From IMG/VR virus record IMGVR_UViG_3300018083_000048, positions 1-45,647 of that record: 45,647 bases of DNA; one strand, 5' to 3'. The position numbers and the translations under genes are program-made. Shown one piece after another: positions 31,930 through 40,073 of this stretch; position 1 is the stretch's first letter; each line of letters starts with the position of its first letter. This stretch comes from a virus. Under the pieces are notes generated by a model that saw nothing but the letters and a program-made list of their open reading frames with translations, was not told where the DNA came from and did not search any database.

Positions 31930-32129
31930 AAAGGAAAGACACGATCGAGATCACGGTCACGCTCAGAGGGAACCCGGCCGGCGTCGTGAACGCGCTCGCG
32001 AACGGCCTTCCGCTTGAGGCGCTCGTCGACATTCGCGACGGCCTCGACGACGAGATGGCGATGCGGCGCGAGCGCCCGGCCCGCGGCCGTCGGCGCCAGG
32101 TCCGGATCGTCGGGAGGGCGCGCAAGTGA
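31926..32129 (+). CDS. Unknown small basic protein
   Basis: A 67-aa protein in an ATGA overlap with the preceding gene. A strand (TIEITVTLRG) is followed by a helix (ALVDIRDGLDDEMAMRRERP) and a strongly basic tail. It could be a small nucleic-acid-binding protein. Function unknown. Confidence 0.6.
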   Translation: MKRKDTIEITVTLRGNPAGVVNALANGLPLEALVDIRDGLDDEMAMRRERPARGRRRQVRIVGRARK

Positions 32130-32581
32130 ACGATCTCAAATCCCGGTACCTCAACGATCCGGTTTTTCACACCGTCGTCGATCACATGCGAGCACTCATC
32201 CGGGGCGCAACGCTCACGCCGTCGGAGGTGCGCGAAGCGGCGATGACGGCCTGCGTGATCGAGGAGATGTACAACCCGCGGCCGCCGTTCTCGACGTCCG
32301 ACGCGGATCTCGACATCGTTCGCCAGGCGCTCTCGAGTCGGCCCGCCGCGCCCGTCGCGATCTGTGAACGATGCCAAATGACGCTCCCCGAACGGCTCGT
32401 CACGTTCGGCCGCGGCGTTCGCGGCGGAAGGGCCGCCAGGTGTGCGGCGTGCGAACCGCAACCCGGGCCCGACGGCGAGGCGAACCGGCTCGAGGTAATC
32501 GAGCTCAGACGCGCGCGCTCGAGCACGCTCGCGCGGCCGCTCAATCACGACGCCGGCGGCGAGGGAGTACCGAACCCATGA
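32126..32581 (+). CDS. Unknown protein with zinc-like cysteines
   Basis: A 151-aa protein starting with a GTG that overlaps the upstream stop. The N-terminal half is helical (HTVVDHMRALIRG, SEVREAAMTACVIEEMY). CERCQM at ~80 and CAACEP at ~110 form a plausible four-Cys zinc site. It overlaps the next start (ATGA). Confidence 0.6.
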   Translation: MNDLKSRYLNDPVFHTVVDHMRALIRGATLTPSEVREAAMTACVIEEMYNPRPPFSTSDADLDIVRQALSSRPAAPVAICERCQMTLPERLVTFGRGVRGGRAARCAACEPQPGPDGEANRLEVIELRRARSSTLARPLNHDAGGEGVPNP

Positions 32582-32856
32582 GGATCCCGATCGTGCTCGA
32601 CGGCCGCCTGATCGCGCGCGCCGTGATCGACGCGCTCGATCCGATGGGCGCCGCCGCACGTGCGGCCGTGGACGCCGTCGTCGGCCTGGCGCGAGAGCTC
32701 GAGGCCATCCGACGCGACGAGCGCCGGCGTCGACGTCGAGCGAAGTACGAGATCCGCGAGGCGATCACCGCGCGTCGCCTGGGCGTACCGCCGGAACCCT
32801 GGCGCGGGAAAAACCACCAAACCACCAAACCACCAAACCAAAGGACTCAAGCATGA
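32578..32856 (+). CDS. Unknown basic helical protein ending in a repeat-coded tail
   Basis: A 92-aa protein. Strand and helix residues 1-45 (PIVLDGRLIARAVIDAL, AVDAVVGLARELEAI) are followed by a run of Arg and basic helix. The last ~15 residues are translated from the ACCACCAA tandem repeat at 32813-32840. A change in copy number would shift its reading frame. Function unknown. Confidence 0.55.
   Translation: MRIPIVLDGRLIARAVIDALDPMGAAARAAVDAVVGLARELEAIRRDERRRRRRAKYEIREAITARRLGVPPEPWRGKNHQTTKPPNQRTQA
32813..32840 (+). repeat. Tandem repeat ACCACCAA, three and a half copies
   Basis: Three exact 8-base units and a half unit, at the 3' end of one gene and 13 bases before the ATG of the next. 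The composition (A and C only) is foreign to the surrounding GC-rich sequence. The unit length is not a multiple of three. Confidence 0.9.
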
Positions 32857-33902
32857 CAAACGAACGCGAACCCGACGCCGCCGGCGCCGACGTGATCGAC
32901 GCCGAACCCTCTCACCTGATGCGCCATCCGGGCACGCCGACGACGATCAACGAGCTCGCCGCGCTCAAGGGCGAGGCGCTCGAGGTAATCGAGGCCCGCG
33001 TGCTCGTGATCGAGACGCTCCGCCGCGCCTCGATCCGCGCGACGTCGCCGGCCGACTGGCTCCTGTTCAAGTCGCCGGAGGAGCAGGGCGGGCAGATCGT
33101 CGGGTACTTGCAGGACTGCGGCGCCGATCGCGTCCGCGATCTGTGGGGGATCGAGGTCTACAACGTCGGCAAACCGGAGAAAGTCGCCGGCCTCGATCCC
33201 GCCGTGTTTACGTACCTGATCACCGGATCCGGACGCTGCAAGATCACGCGCCAGGTTCTCGAGGAGGTCGAGGGCGGCCGATCGAGTACCGATGATTTCT
33301 GCAAAGGGAAAACCGGCGCCGATCTCGAGCTCTCGGTTCGTAAGGCCGCGCGCGCGAACCTCGACGGCGGGATCACGCGCGAGCTCGCCGGGATGAAGTC
33401 GGTACCGTCGGCGGAGATCGAGGCCGCCTGGGTCGGCACGACGAAAAAGATCGGCGACTGTCGTCGAGGCCGCGGGTTCGGCACGCACGAGGAGCGACTC
33501 GGCGCCAGGTCGGAAAAGGCGCCCGATATCGATCCGCCGATCTGTCCTCACTGTCAATCCGTCGGCGTGTTCCGCCAGGGCAAGAACGGGCGGCCCGGGT
33601 TCTACGGCTGTCCGAAGTATCAGAGTCACGCCGATAAACGATGGCTCGTGGACGGGCCGGAATGGCAGGCGGGCGCCGCGCAGCGGGCCGCCCAGGCCGC
33701 GACGGCGACGGGAGCGGCCGCGAGCACCTCGACGACGGGCGCGGGCCCTGGCGGGGCGCCTGGCGCGAAAGCGACGGCACCGGCGACGGCCGGCCGCGTC
33801 TCGAGCGAGCTCCAGGCCGACGAGGTGTTCGGCCCGCCGCACGGCGCCAGGCGCCAGGGCACGCCGCCGCCGGCGAACCGTGAACCCGGCGAGGAGGGGT
33901 AA
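32853..33902 (+). CDS. Probable ssDNA-annealing/recombination protein with zinc ribbon
   Basis: A 349-aa protein. The central segment, TSPADWLLFKSPEEQGG then YLQDCGADRVRDLWGIEV, and later KAARANLDGGITRELAG, resembles a phage family that often lies near an exonuclease and is thought to act in single-strand annealing. A zinc-ribbon-like stretch follows (CPHCQSVGVFRQGKNG, GFYGCPKY), and then an Ala/Pro/Gly-rich tail. Three genes downstream lies a RecB/Cas4-type exonuclease, the expected partner. The assignment rests on pattern memory and context. Confidence 0.6.
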   Translation: MTNEREPDAAGADVIDAEPSHLMRHPGTPTTINELAALKGEALEVIEARVLVIETLRRASIRATSPADWLLFKSPEEQGGQIVGYLQDCGADRVRDLWGIEVYNVGKPEKVAGLDPAVFTYLITGSGRCKITRQVLEEVEGGRSSTDDFCKGKTGADLELSVRKAARANLDGGITRELAGMKSVPSAEIEAAWVGTTKKIGDCRRGRGFGTHEERLGARSEKAPDIDPPICPHCQSVGVFRQGKNGRPGFYGCPKYQSHADKRWLVDGPEWQAGAAQRAAQAATATGAAASTSTTGAGPGGAPGAKATAPATAGRVSSELQADEVFGPPHGARRQGTPPPANREPGEEG

Positions 33903-33905
33903 GCC

Positions 33906-34601
33906 ATGCCGAAACTACAGATCACGGTCACCGACGACGCCGGGCCCGTCGTCGGGCGCCTGGGCGTCCACTGTTCCCCGGGTCCTCAGAACGGGGAACG
34001 GTTCGTCCACGTGCGGATCGGCGGGCTCGATCTGTCCGTCGCCGGGAGCGACGAGATCGCCGCGGAACGATGCCAGGCGATCGCGTCGGAGTTTCACCGG
34101 ATGGCGCTCGAGCTCCTCCGGCCGTCCGTGTCGCGGGAGGAGCGAATCCGCGCGCTCGACGTCGCGCGAGACGAACGCCGGCGGGATCGCGAGGCCGGCC
34201 GGCCGGTTCACACGATCGCCGACGAGCGGCCCGGCGACGAGCTCCAGGGGTCCGCGGCCGCGTCGGCGATCTCTGTCGCGCTCGAGCGGCCGCGCCAGGC
34301 GCTCGACGCGCGTGCACACGCCGGCGAGGGCGAGGACGCCGCGCTCGAGGCCGGCGCGTCGGCCGTCGGCGACGGATCCGGCGATCCGCTCCCGGCGTTC
34401 GATCCGACGCTCGAGCGCGAGGGCGCCGGGCACCGGCTCACCGGGATCCCCGATCCCGATCCGCGCGAACCCGTGATGACGAAGGGCGAGATCGACGAGG
34501 CCGCGCGGCCGTCTATCTACCCGTGCGGATGCTCACGGCTCAAGGTCGAGGCGGGCCTCTGTAGCATCTACGACGAGAGCGGATCGGAGCGTTCAGAATG
34601 A
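33906..34601 (+). CDS. Unknown protein between recombination genes
   Basis: A 231-aa protein. Residues 1-75 are beta-rich with a helix (KLQITVTDDAG, HVRIGGLDLSVAG, ERCQAIASEFHRMALELL). A charged linker and a long acidic low-complexity region follow. The C-terminus contains YPCGCSRLKVEAGLC, three Cys that may bind metal. No family was recognised. It ends in an ATGA overlap. Confidence 0.6.
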   Translation: MPKLQITVTDDAGPVVGRLGVHCSPGPQNGERFVHVRIGGLDLSVAGSDEIAAERCQAIASEFHRMALELLRPSVSREERIRALDVARDERRRDREAGRPVHTIADERPGDELQGSAAASAISVALERPRQALDARAHAGEGEDAALEAGASAVGDGSGDPLPAFDPTLEREGAGHRLTGIPDPDPREPVMTKGEIDEAARPSIYPCGCSRLKVEAGLCSIYDESGSERSE

Positions 34602-34978
34602 ACGCGCAGCGGATGTTCTCAGAGCTCCAGACCGGCGCCCGGTTCACGTTCGATCACGATGCCGACTCCGGGTACACGTGGACGAAAACCGGGCGCCGCG
34701 ACTACTCAAGGATCCACACGAAGCGGATCGGATCGACGTCGGCGCCCGTCACGCCGATCGCGCCGGTACCCGACGACGAGGGCGACGCCGTCGTGATGCT
34801 CCGCGAGCTCGCGAACCTGATCACGTCGCTCCGCGCGCTCGAGCGGATCAAGCGAGACGGAAACGACGTGATCACCGCGAGTGATCTCGACGCGCTCCTG
34901 GCTCAATGGACGGCGGGCCCGCTCGCGCTCGACGAGCACGACGCGGCGACGATCCGCCGGATCGTAGGTGGACAATGA
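34598..34978 (+). CDS. Unknown early protein
   Basis: A 126-aa protein. An N-terminal strand region (GARFTFDHDADSGYTWTKTG) precedes a helical C-terminal half (VVMLRELANLITSLRALERI, DLDALLAQWTAG). No family was recognised. ATGA overlaps join it to both neighbours. Confidence 0.6.
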   Translation: MNAQRMFSELQTGARFTFDHDADSGYTWTKTGRRDYSRIHTKRIGSTSAPVTPIAPVPDDEGDAVVMLRELANLITSLRALERIKRDGNDVITASDLDALLAQWTAGPLALDEHDAATIRRIVGGQ

Positions 34979-35175
34979 CGCCGGCCCGCAAGATCGGATC
35001 GCTGTCCGATCTCCGCCCGGGCGACATCATCCGCGAGATCAGGACGCAGCGCGCGTTCGCCGTGCTCGAGGTCGACGCGGATCGCGCGACGCTCGTGCAA
35101 CTCGTGATCGACGTTCAAAAGGTCGACGCGTACGAACTCCTGAGTCACGCCGACGAGCGACGGGGGCGATCATGA
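34975..35175 (+). CDS. Unknown small early protein
   Basis: A 66-aa protein with a beta-barrel-like pattern (LRPGDIIREIRTQRAFAVLE, ATLVQLVIDV). It lies immediately before the exonuclease gene with a 4-base overlap. Function unknown. Confidence 0.6.
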   Translation: MTPARKIGSLSDLRPGDIIREIRTQRAFAVLEVDADRATLVQLVIDVQKVDAYELLSHADERRGRS

Positions 35176-36233
35176 CGGAACCCGCCGCCGCCGCCGCTCC
35201 GGCTCCGCCGCCGTCGCCGTTCGATCTCGCAAAGGGGATCGAGCGCGCCTGGGGAACGCACCTCGCGCGCTCCGCCAGGACGGCGGAACCGCACCCGTAC
35301 GCCTACGCGTCGGCGTTCCGCAATTGCGAACGCCGGATGGTCTACGAAATGACGACGCCGCAAACGCTCCCGCCCTGGCCGCCGGAGGTGCTCGCGCGGT
35401 TCCGACGCGGCGACGATCGCGAGCGGGATCTCCTGGCCGATCTCACGCGGATCGGCCGCGATGCGGATCCGCCGTTCACGCTCAGCGGGCAGCAGGAACG
35501 GTTCAAGCTCAAGGATCACAAGGGGCGGATCGCGATCTCCGGCAAGGTCGACGCGCGGATCGAGATCGCCGGCGCGCGGGCACCGCTCGAGGTCAAGGCG
35601 TGGTCGCCGATGATGGTCGACCGGATCGAGACGTTCGCGGATCTATTCGATAACCCGTGGACGAAATCCGGCGCCCATCAATTGCTCTCGTACCTGTTCG
35701 GCGCCGGCGAACCGTTCGGATTTCTCCTCCTCGATCGGAGCGGGATCCCGCGGCTCCTCCCCGTCGTGCTCGATCAGCACCTCGAGCACATGGAGGAGTT
35801 TCTCGCGCGCGCGGAACGGGCGATCGATCACGTCGAGGCCGCGACGCTCCCTGATTTCCTTGAGGGCGACGCGGCGGAGTGTAAGCGATGCGCGTGGTAC
35901 GGGCACACGTGCAACCCGCCGCTCGCGGCCGTCGGCGCCGTCGTACTCACCGATCCCGATCTACACGCGGATCTCGCACGCCGCGACGAGCTCGAGGCCG
36001 CGGCGAAGGAATTCGAGAAGCTCGACAAAAAGATCAAGGCGCAACTCCGCGGCGTCGAGGACGGGATCGCCGGCCCGTTCGTGATCTCGGGACGCTGGCA
36101 AAAGAAAACCGGCGTCGTCCTCCCGGCCGACGTCAAGGCCAAGTACACACAGACCGATCCGAAAGGTTCCTTCCGGATCGAGATCGTCCGCGTCGACTCA
36201 CCGGCAACCCCGTTAGAGGAGCAACAACCATGA
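35172..36233 (+). CDS. PD-(D/E)XK exonuclease, RecB/Cas4-like with four-Cys cluster
   Basis: A 353-aa nuclease. The core reads GKVDARIEIAG (Asp127) and LEVKAW (Glu140, Lys142), with GAHQLLSYL (Gln170) as motif IV. Cys52 near the N-terminus together with Cys237, Cys240 and Cys247 (CKRCAWYGHTC) gives the layout that holds an iron-sulphur cluster in Cas4, AddB and related enzymes. A C-terminal coiled coil (ELEAAAKEFEKLDKKIKAQL) follows. It probably resects DNA ends for annealing-type recombination with the protein at 32853. Confidence 0.8.
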   Translation: MTEPAAAAAPAPPPSPFDLAKGIERAWGTHLARSARTAEPHPYAYASAFRNCERRMVYEMTTPQTLPPWPPEVLARFRRGDDRERDLLADLTRIGRDADPPFTLSGQQERFKLKDHKGRIAISGKVDARIEIAGARAPLEVKAWSPMMVDRIETFADLFDNPWTKSGAHQLLSYLFGAGEPFGFLLLDRSGIPRLLPVVLDQHLEHMEEFLARAERAIDHVEAATLPDFLEGDAAECKRCAWYGHTCNPPLAAVGAVVLTDPDLHADLARRDELEAAAKEFEKLDKKIKAQLRGVEDGIAGPFVISGRWQKKTGVVLPADVKAKYTQTDPKGSFRIEIVRVDSPATPLEEQQP

Positions 36234-36307
36234 AATACATCGTCGTTCCGCTCGAGGCGATCCGGATCCTCCTCGAGATCCTCGGCCTCCGGAGGCGGCG
36301 CGCGTGA
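36230..36307 (+). CDS. Very small hydrophobic-basic ORF
   Basis: A 25-codon ORF with an AGAGGAGCAACAACC ribosome site before its ATG and stop/start overlaps on both sides. It starts with an aliphatic stretch (YIVVPLEAIRILLEILGL) and ends in five residues that are mostly Arg. The spacing strongly suggests it is translated. A membrane or peptide-regulator role is open. Confidence 0.5.
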   Translation: MKYIVVPLEAIRILLEILGLRRRRA

Positions 36308-36498
36308 CAAGCGATCACCCGCTCGTCGACGTCGTACGGGCGAGTCGAGGACCGATCAAGAAAAGCGCGAACGGGAGGACGGTTCACGAGTGGGCCGTTC
36401 TCCTCCTCGTGTGCGGTCACAACCTCGTATACGAGCGGCTGAAAAACCCGACGCGTCGGGCACCGCGGCGCGTCCGCTGTACGGCGTGCAAGGCGTGA
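36304..36498 (+). CDS. Small zinc-ribbon-like protein
   Basis: A 64-aa protein starting at a GTG in a 4-base overlap. CGHNLVYE and a terminal CTACKA give three Cys and a His, enough for a metal knuckle. A basic region lies between them. Function unknown. Confidence 0.6.
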   Translation: MTSDHPLVDVVRASRGPIKKSANGRTVHEWAVLLLVCGHNLVYERLKNPTRRAPRRVRCTACKA

Positions 36499-36806
36499 TC
36501 ATCAACGGCGACGGCCGACGCGTCGACGAACTCACCGGCGAGGGCCGCGAGGGATGCGGGTTCGGCCCGTGTCTCGACTCGCGCGAACGCGGCGGCCGCG
36601 GCTGCCGACTCTGCGACGTGATCGCGAGGCTCCCGCAACCGGCCAGGCCGGCGGAGATCGTCGCGGCCGTCGACGCCGACGCGCACGAGCGCGCGCACAA
36701 GAACGCCGCGCGCGACGGCGATCCGAAACTGCCAGGCGAGAAACCTCGTCGGCATCCGATGTTTGAAAAACGGCACCGCGACGGGCCGCACCGATCGAAC
36801 GTGTAG
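36495..36806 (+). CDS. Unknown small Cys-containing protein
   Basis: A 103-aa protein beginning at the GTG at 36495, which overlaps the upstream stop. It carries GCGFGPCLDSRERGGRGC and LCDV, four closely spaced Cys suitable for zinc. The C-terminus is basic and His-rich (RRHPMFEKRHRDG). No family was recognised. Confidence 0.6.
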   Translation: MIINGDGRRVDELTGEGREGCGFGPCLDSRERGGRGCRLCDVIARLPQPARPAEIVAAVDADAHERAHKNAARDGDPKLPGEKPRRHPMFEKRHRDGPHRSNV

Positions 36807-36818
36807 GAGGGATCAGCG

Positions 36819-37013
36819 ATGGATATGAGAACCGGCGACATGTACCCGAACCGCGAGGCGGCGCTCGCGGCCGGCGTTCCCGACGATCAGATCGCGGAAG
36901 TCGAGCCTGAGATCGTTCGCGTCACGTCGGGCCCGTTCCGCGGCCGCGTGTACGAGCGGAACCCGTTCACGCGCCAGCTTGTACGGCGGAAGGATCTCGA
37001 GGTGCGATCGTGA
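36819..37013 (+). CDS. Unknown small early protein
   Basis: A 64-aa protein after an excellent AGGAGG ribosome site. It opens MDMRTGDMYPNREAALAAG, a pattern found in small phage proteins with a conserved 'TG.hY.s...A...G' start, and ends in a basic strand. Function unknown. Confidence 0.65.
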   Translation: MDMRTGDMYPNREAALAAGVPDDQIAEVEPEIVRVTSGPFRGRVYERNPFTRQLVRRKDLEVRS

Positions 37014-37243
37014 TCGTCACGCTCGAGGCCACGAGCAAAATCGTACGGCTCGTCGTCGAGGGCCGCGAGGTACCGGCGCGAATTTGGGAGGGGCACACGG
37101 CGAGCGGGATCCCCTGTCACGCCTACATCACGCGGATCGCCGTCGGCGACGATCAGGACTCCGCGGAATTCGATCACGAGCTCCTCGAGACGCGGCGCCC
37201 GTCGCCGGAGATCGAGGCGATCCCGACACGGCTGATCCTCTAA
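37010..37243 (+). CDS. Unknown small early protein
   Basis: A 77-aa beta-rich protein (SKIVRLVVEGREVPARIWEG, CHAYITRIAVG) starting at a GTG overlapping the previous stop. No family was recognised. Confidence 0.6.
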   Translation: MIVTLEATSKIVRLVVEGREVPARIWEGHTASGIPCHAYITRIAVGDDQDSAEFDHELLETRRPSPEIEAIPTRLIL

Positions 37244-37276
37244 ACCCCGACAACCCGACAGAACGGAGATCTCGAC

Positions 37277-37549
37277 ATGGCACGAAAACGCAACCCGGCC
37301 GACGCGGCGATCGAATTCTTTCAGACGGCCGATCTCGGAACGGCCTCGACAATGCTCGACGTGTGCAAGGGCACGGTCGAGCGACGGCGGCGAGAGCTCG
37401 CGAAATCCCCGGCCGCTCAGCACGCGGCCGCAGAGGGCGCCAGGCGGCCCGCCAGGCGCTCGAGGGAAGTCGTTCCCGGCGAAGTATCGACGCCGGAGGG
37501 CGGCGCGCCAGGGGCGCCGGCTGAGGGGCTCACGACGCGCCAGGAGTAA
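37277..37549 (+). CDS. Unknown small protein, possible HTH
   Basis: A 90-aa protein upstream of the replication-like gene. Residues 9-40 (AAIEFFQTADLGTASTMLDV then KGTVERRRREL) could form a helix-turn-helix. The rest is Ala/Pro/Gly-rich and disordered. A good AACGGAGATCT site precedes the ATG. Confidence 0.55.
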   Translation: MARKRNPADAAIEFFQTADLGTASTMLDVCKGTVERRRRELAKSPAAQHAAAEGARRPARRSREVVPGEVSTPEGGAPGAPAEGLTTRQE

Positions 37550-37554
37550 CGGCC

Positions 37555-38340
37555 GTGTGGGTCAAGCTCGACGACGGGATCGCGGATCACCCGAAGTTTT
37601 TCGACGCCGGCCGGCACCTGGGGCGACACGGGATCGCGCGCGCGTTCGCGGTCTATGTCGCCGGCCTGGCGTACGCAAACAAGCACCTGACCGACGGATT
37701 CCTGTCCGAATCGGTCATAAAGTCGTTCAAGATCGATCGAAAACCGGGCGAAATCGCATCCGTTTTGGCATTCGCTGATGTCGGATTATGGGAGGTCGTT
37801 CCCGGCGGGTATCGAATTCACGACTACCACCACCACAACCCCAAGTCGCAGGAAGTAAAGGACAAACGGGAACGCGATGCCGCCAGGAAACGCCAGGAAC
37901 GCGACGACAAGGATCGGGCGCGTCCGCGCGGAGTCCGTGCGGAGTCCGCGGCGCTCGCGCGCGCGCGATCCCGTCCTGATCCGGATCCCGTCCTCTTACG
38001 GGGAGAAGATCACGCCGCGCTCCGCACGGCGAACGGTGGAAAACCTGTGGAAAACGCGCCTCGCGTGCTCAGGGCGCTCGTCTGGTCTGAGGTGCGCGAG
38101 ATCTTCCGCCAGGGCGCGCCGACGACGCGGGATCCGGCAACCGGCCGGCGCGTCGTCGACAGTTTCGAGATCCGCGAGCGGCTCAAGGATCGCGCGGCCC
38201 GGGCCGGCCTGATCTACGCCGTCGAGGATTTCCACAACCAGGCGGAGCTCGCGATCGCGCGCTACTCGAGCGACGTCGGCGCCGCGGCCCGGGACGCTCA
38301 GCGTACGGCCTGGCGCCAGGCGGGGAGGCCGTCACGATGA
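37555..38340 (+). CDS. Replication-initiator-like protein
   Basis: A 261-aa protein. The N-terminal ~90 residues (WVKLDDGIADHPKFFDAG, GLWEVVPGGYRIHDYHHH) match the winged-helix domain of phage replisome organisers and lambda O-like proteins. A highly charged linker (KDKRERDAARKRQERDDKDR) leads to a helical C-terminal domain. No helicase or polymerase gene is present, so it would recruit the host replisome. The GTG at 37555 follows AGGAG. Confidence 0.7.
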   Translation: MWVKLDDGIADHPKFFDAGRHLGRHGIARAFAVYVAGLAYANKHLTDGFLSESVIKSFKIDRKPGEIASVLAFADVGLWEVVPGGYRIHDYHHHNPKSQEVKDKRERDAARKRQERDDKDRARPRGVRAESAALARARSRPDPDPVLLRGEDHAALRTANGGKPVENAPRVLRALVWSEVREIFRQGAPTTRDPATGRRVVDSFEIRERLKDRAARAGLIYAVEDFHNQAELAIARYSSDVGAAARDAQRTAWRQAGRPSR

Positions 38341-38870
38341 TCACCGCTCCCGCCGGCGCGCGCTCGCTCACGTTCACCGTCGAGGGCGACGCTCAGACGA
38401 AGGGATCCGCGAAGGGGTTCGTCCCGTTCGCCTGGGCTCAGGAGGCCGTCGAGCGCGCGCGCAAAACTGGAAAGCGGATCCCGCCGCGTGTCGTGATCAC
38501 GAACGACAATCCGAACGCGAAAGCCTGGCAGGAACACGTGATGGACGCCGCGCTCGAGGCGCGCCGCGGCGGGCCGCTCCTCGCCGGCGAACTCATGGCC
38601 GGCGCCGTCGTCGTCGATCTCGTGTTCTATCTCGCGCGGCCGCAGAAGATCCGGAGCTCCATCGTTTCGCACACGTCGAGGCCCGACGTCGACAAGCTCG
38701 CGAGGTGCGTACTCGACGGGCTCACCGGCGTCGTCTATGCCGACGACGGCCAGGTCGTAGCGATCCGGCTCGCGAAACAGTACGCGCCGATCGACGGCCG
38801 GCCCGGCGTCTCGATCACAATCACCGAAGCGGCCGTCGCGGATCCCGCGGCGCCTCCGCTGTTCACGTAA
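38337..38870 (+). CDS. rusA: Holliday junction resolvase, RusA family
   Basis: A 177-aa RusA-like nuclease. The signature RPDVDKLARCVLDGLTG and the following ADDGQVV carry the conserved acidic residues (Asp117, Asp119, Asp127, Asp136/137) and Lys120. The enzyme resolves four-way DNA junctions that arise in recombination and in concatemer replication before packaging. It has about 50 residues more than E. coli RusA, mostly in an N-terminal extension and loop. Overlaps the preceding stop (ATGA). Confidence 0.88.
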   Translation: MITAPAGARSLTFTVEGDAQTKGSAKGFVPFAWAQEAVERARKTGKRIPPRVVITNDNPNAKAWQEHVMDAALEARRGGPLLAGELMAGAVVVDLVFYLARPQKIRSSIVSHTSRPDVDKLARCVLDGLTGVVYADDGQVVAIRLAKQYAPIDGRPGVSITITEAAVADPAAPPLFT

Positions 38871-38881
38871 GGGAGGACACG

Positions 38882-39550
38882 ATGGCGAAACGACAGAAGG
38901 GCAACACGACGGCACGCCGGATCGGGTACGAACTGATCACCCGCGATCACGTCGCCGGGCATCCGGTATACGCGCTCCTCGACGAGCTCGTACACGCGCA
39001 CCACGATCACCTCAAGCCGGCGCGGATCGCGCTCGCCTGGGCGCTCTCCTGGCAGCCCGACGCCGACGGCCGCGTCAAGATCGGCGCGTGTATGAAGGCG
39101 AACGATCTCGCGCGGGAGCTCGCGCCGTTCGATTTCGTGATCCTCCTCCGGCGCGCGTTCTGGAAAGACGAGCGGATCACCGACGAGCAGCGGCGCGCCC
39201 TCATGGATCACGAGCTCTGCCACGCGTCGAGGGCGACGACGAAGGGCGGCGACGATGCCGTCGACGAGCGAGGCCGGCCCGTGTGGCGGATCCGGAAACA
39301 CGACGTCGAGGAATTCTCCGACGTGATCGAACGGCACGGCATGTACTCCGCCGATCTCGAGAACATCGCGGCCGCGCTCCGTCGCGCCGGCGTCGGCCCG
39401 TTCGTCCATTGCGACAAATGCGCGCTCAACCCGGGATGGCTCACCGTCGCGAGCACCGACGCGGCGCCGCGCGTCGAGCGATGCGCCTGTTGGCTCGCGT
39501 GGACGGAACGCCGGAACGACTACACCGACGACAAACGGGCGAGCGCGTGA
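38882..39550 (+). CDS. Putative phage metallopeptidase
   Basis: A 222-aa protein with the zinc protease motif HELCH (His110, Glu111, His114) in MDHELCHASRAT, as in the phage metallopeptidase family. FVILLRRAFWKDERITDEQR precedes it, as in relatives. A C-terminal segment with CDKC and CAC may bind a second metal. Substrates are not known for this family. GGGAGGACACG precedes the ATG. Confidence 0.8.
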   Translation: MAKRQKGNTTARRIGYELITRDHVAGHPVYALLDELVHAHHDHLKPARIALAWALSWQPDADGRVKIGACMKANDLARELAPFDFVILLRRAFWKDERITDEQRRALMDHELCHASRATTKGGDDAVDERGRPVWRIRKHDVEEFSDVIERHGMYSADLENIAAALRRAGVGPFVHCDKCALNPGWLTVASTDAAPRVERCACWLAWTERRNDYTDDKRASA

Positions 39551-39804
39551 TGTCGACCGACGTGATCGCGCGCGCGATCTCGACGACGATGAGCGTTCCG
39601 GCGCTCGACGAGATCCGCGCGCGCGTGAGCGAGGGGGAATACAAGGCGATCCTCCTCCTGGCCGGCGAGCTCGTCGAGAGCACGGAGGGCGCGGGCCTCC
39701 CGGCAATGCTCGTGCTCTACGCGCTCACCGCGGCCGCCGCGATGTACTCGGAGGGGCTCAAGCAATCGGCATCGATCATGGGCCGCGGCGCGGGGAGCAA
39801 TTGA
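39550..39804 (+). CDS. Unknown small helical protein
   Basis: An 84-aa helical protein (ALDEIRARVSEGEYKAILLL, AMLVLYALTAAAAMY) that shares one base with the preceding stop. The second helix is moderately hydrophobic and might associate with membrane. Function unknown. Confidence 0.6.
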   Translation: MSTDVIARAISTTMSVPALDEIRARVSEGEYKAILLLAGELVESTEGAGLPAMLVLYALTAAAAMYSEGLKQSASIMGRGAGSN

Positions 39805-39806
39805 AC

Positions 39807-40073
39807 ATGGGACAAGTACCACCGGATCGGCCTCGAGGTCCTCGGCCCGAACCTCCGCCGGCGCCGCCGCCGTATCGCGCGCCAGGCCAGGCGCCGCGCG
39901 TGCGGCTCGCCAGGTGCTCGTATTGCGGCCGCGGCGGCGTCGAGCTCTCGCAATGCGACGGATGCGGCGCGACGGTACCGGAGGCGAGCTCGCCGCCGTA
40001 TCCGACGTTCCCGGCGAACCGCACGATCCGCGGCGCCGCGATCGTTCCCGTGTTCCCCATGGTGAAACGTTGA
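39807..40073 (+). CDS. Small zinc-ribbon protein with Pro-rich N-terminus
   Basis: An 88-aa protein. The first ~30 residues are Pro/Arg-rich. CSYCGRGGVELSQCDGCG forms a four-Cys ribbon. The ATG at 39807 sits 9 bases after GGGGAG; an overlapping TTG at 39801 is the alternative. Function unknown. Confidence 0.6.
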   Translation: MGQVPPDRPRGPRPEPPPAPPPYRAPGQAPRVRLARCSYCGRGGVELSQCDGCGATVPEASSPPYPTFPANRTIRGAAIVPVFPMVKR

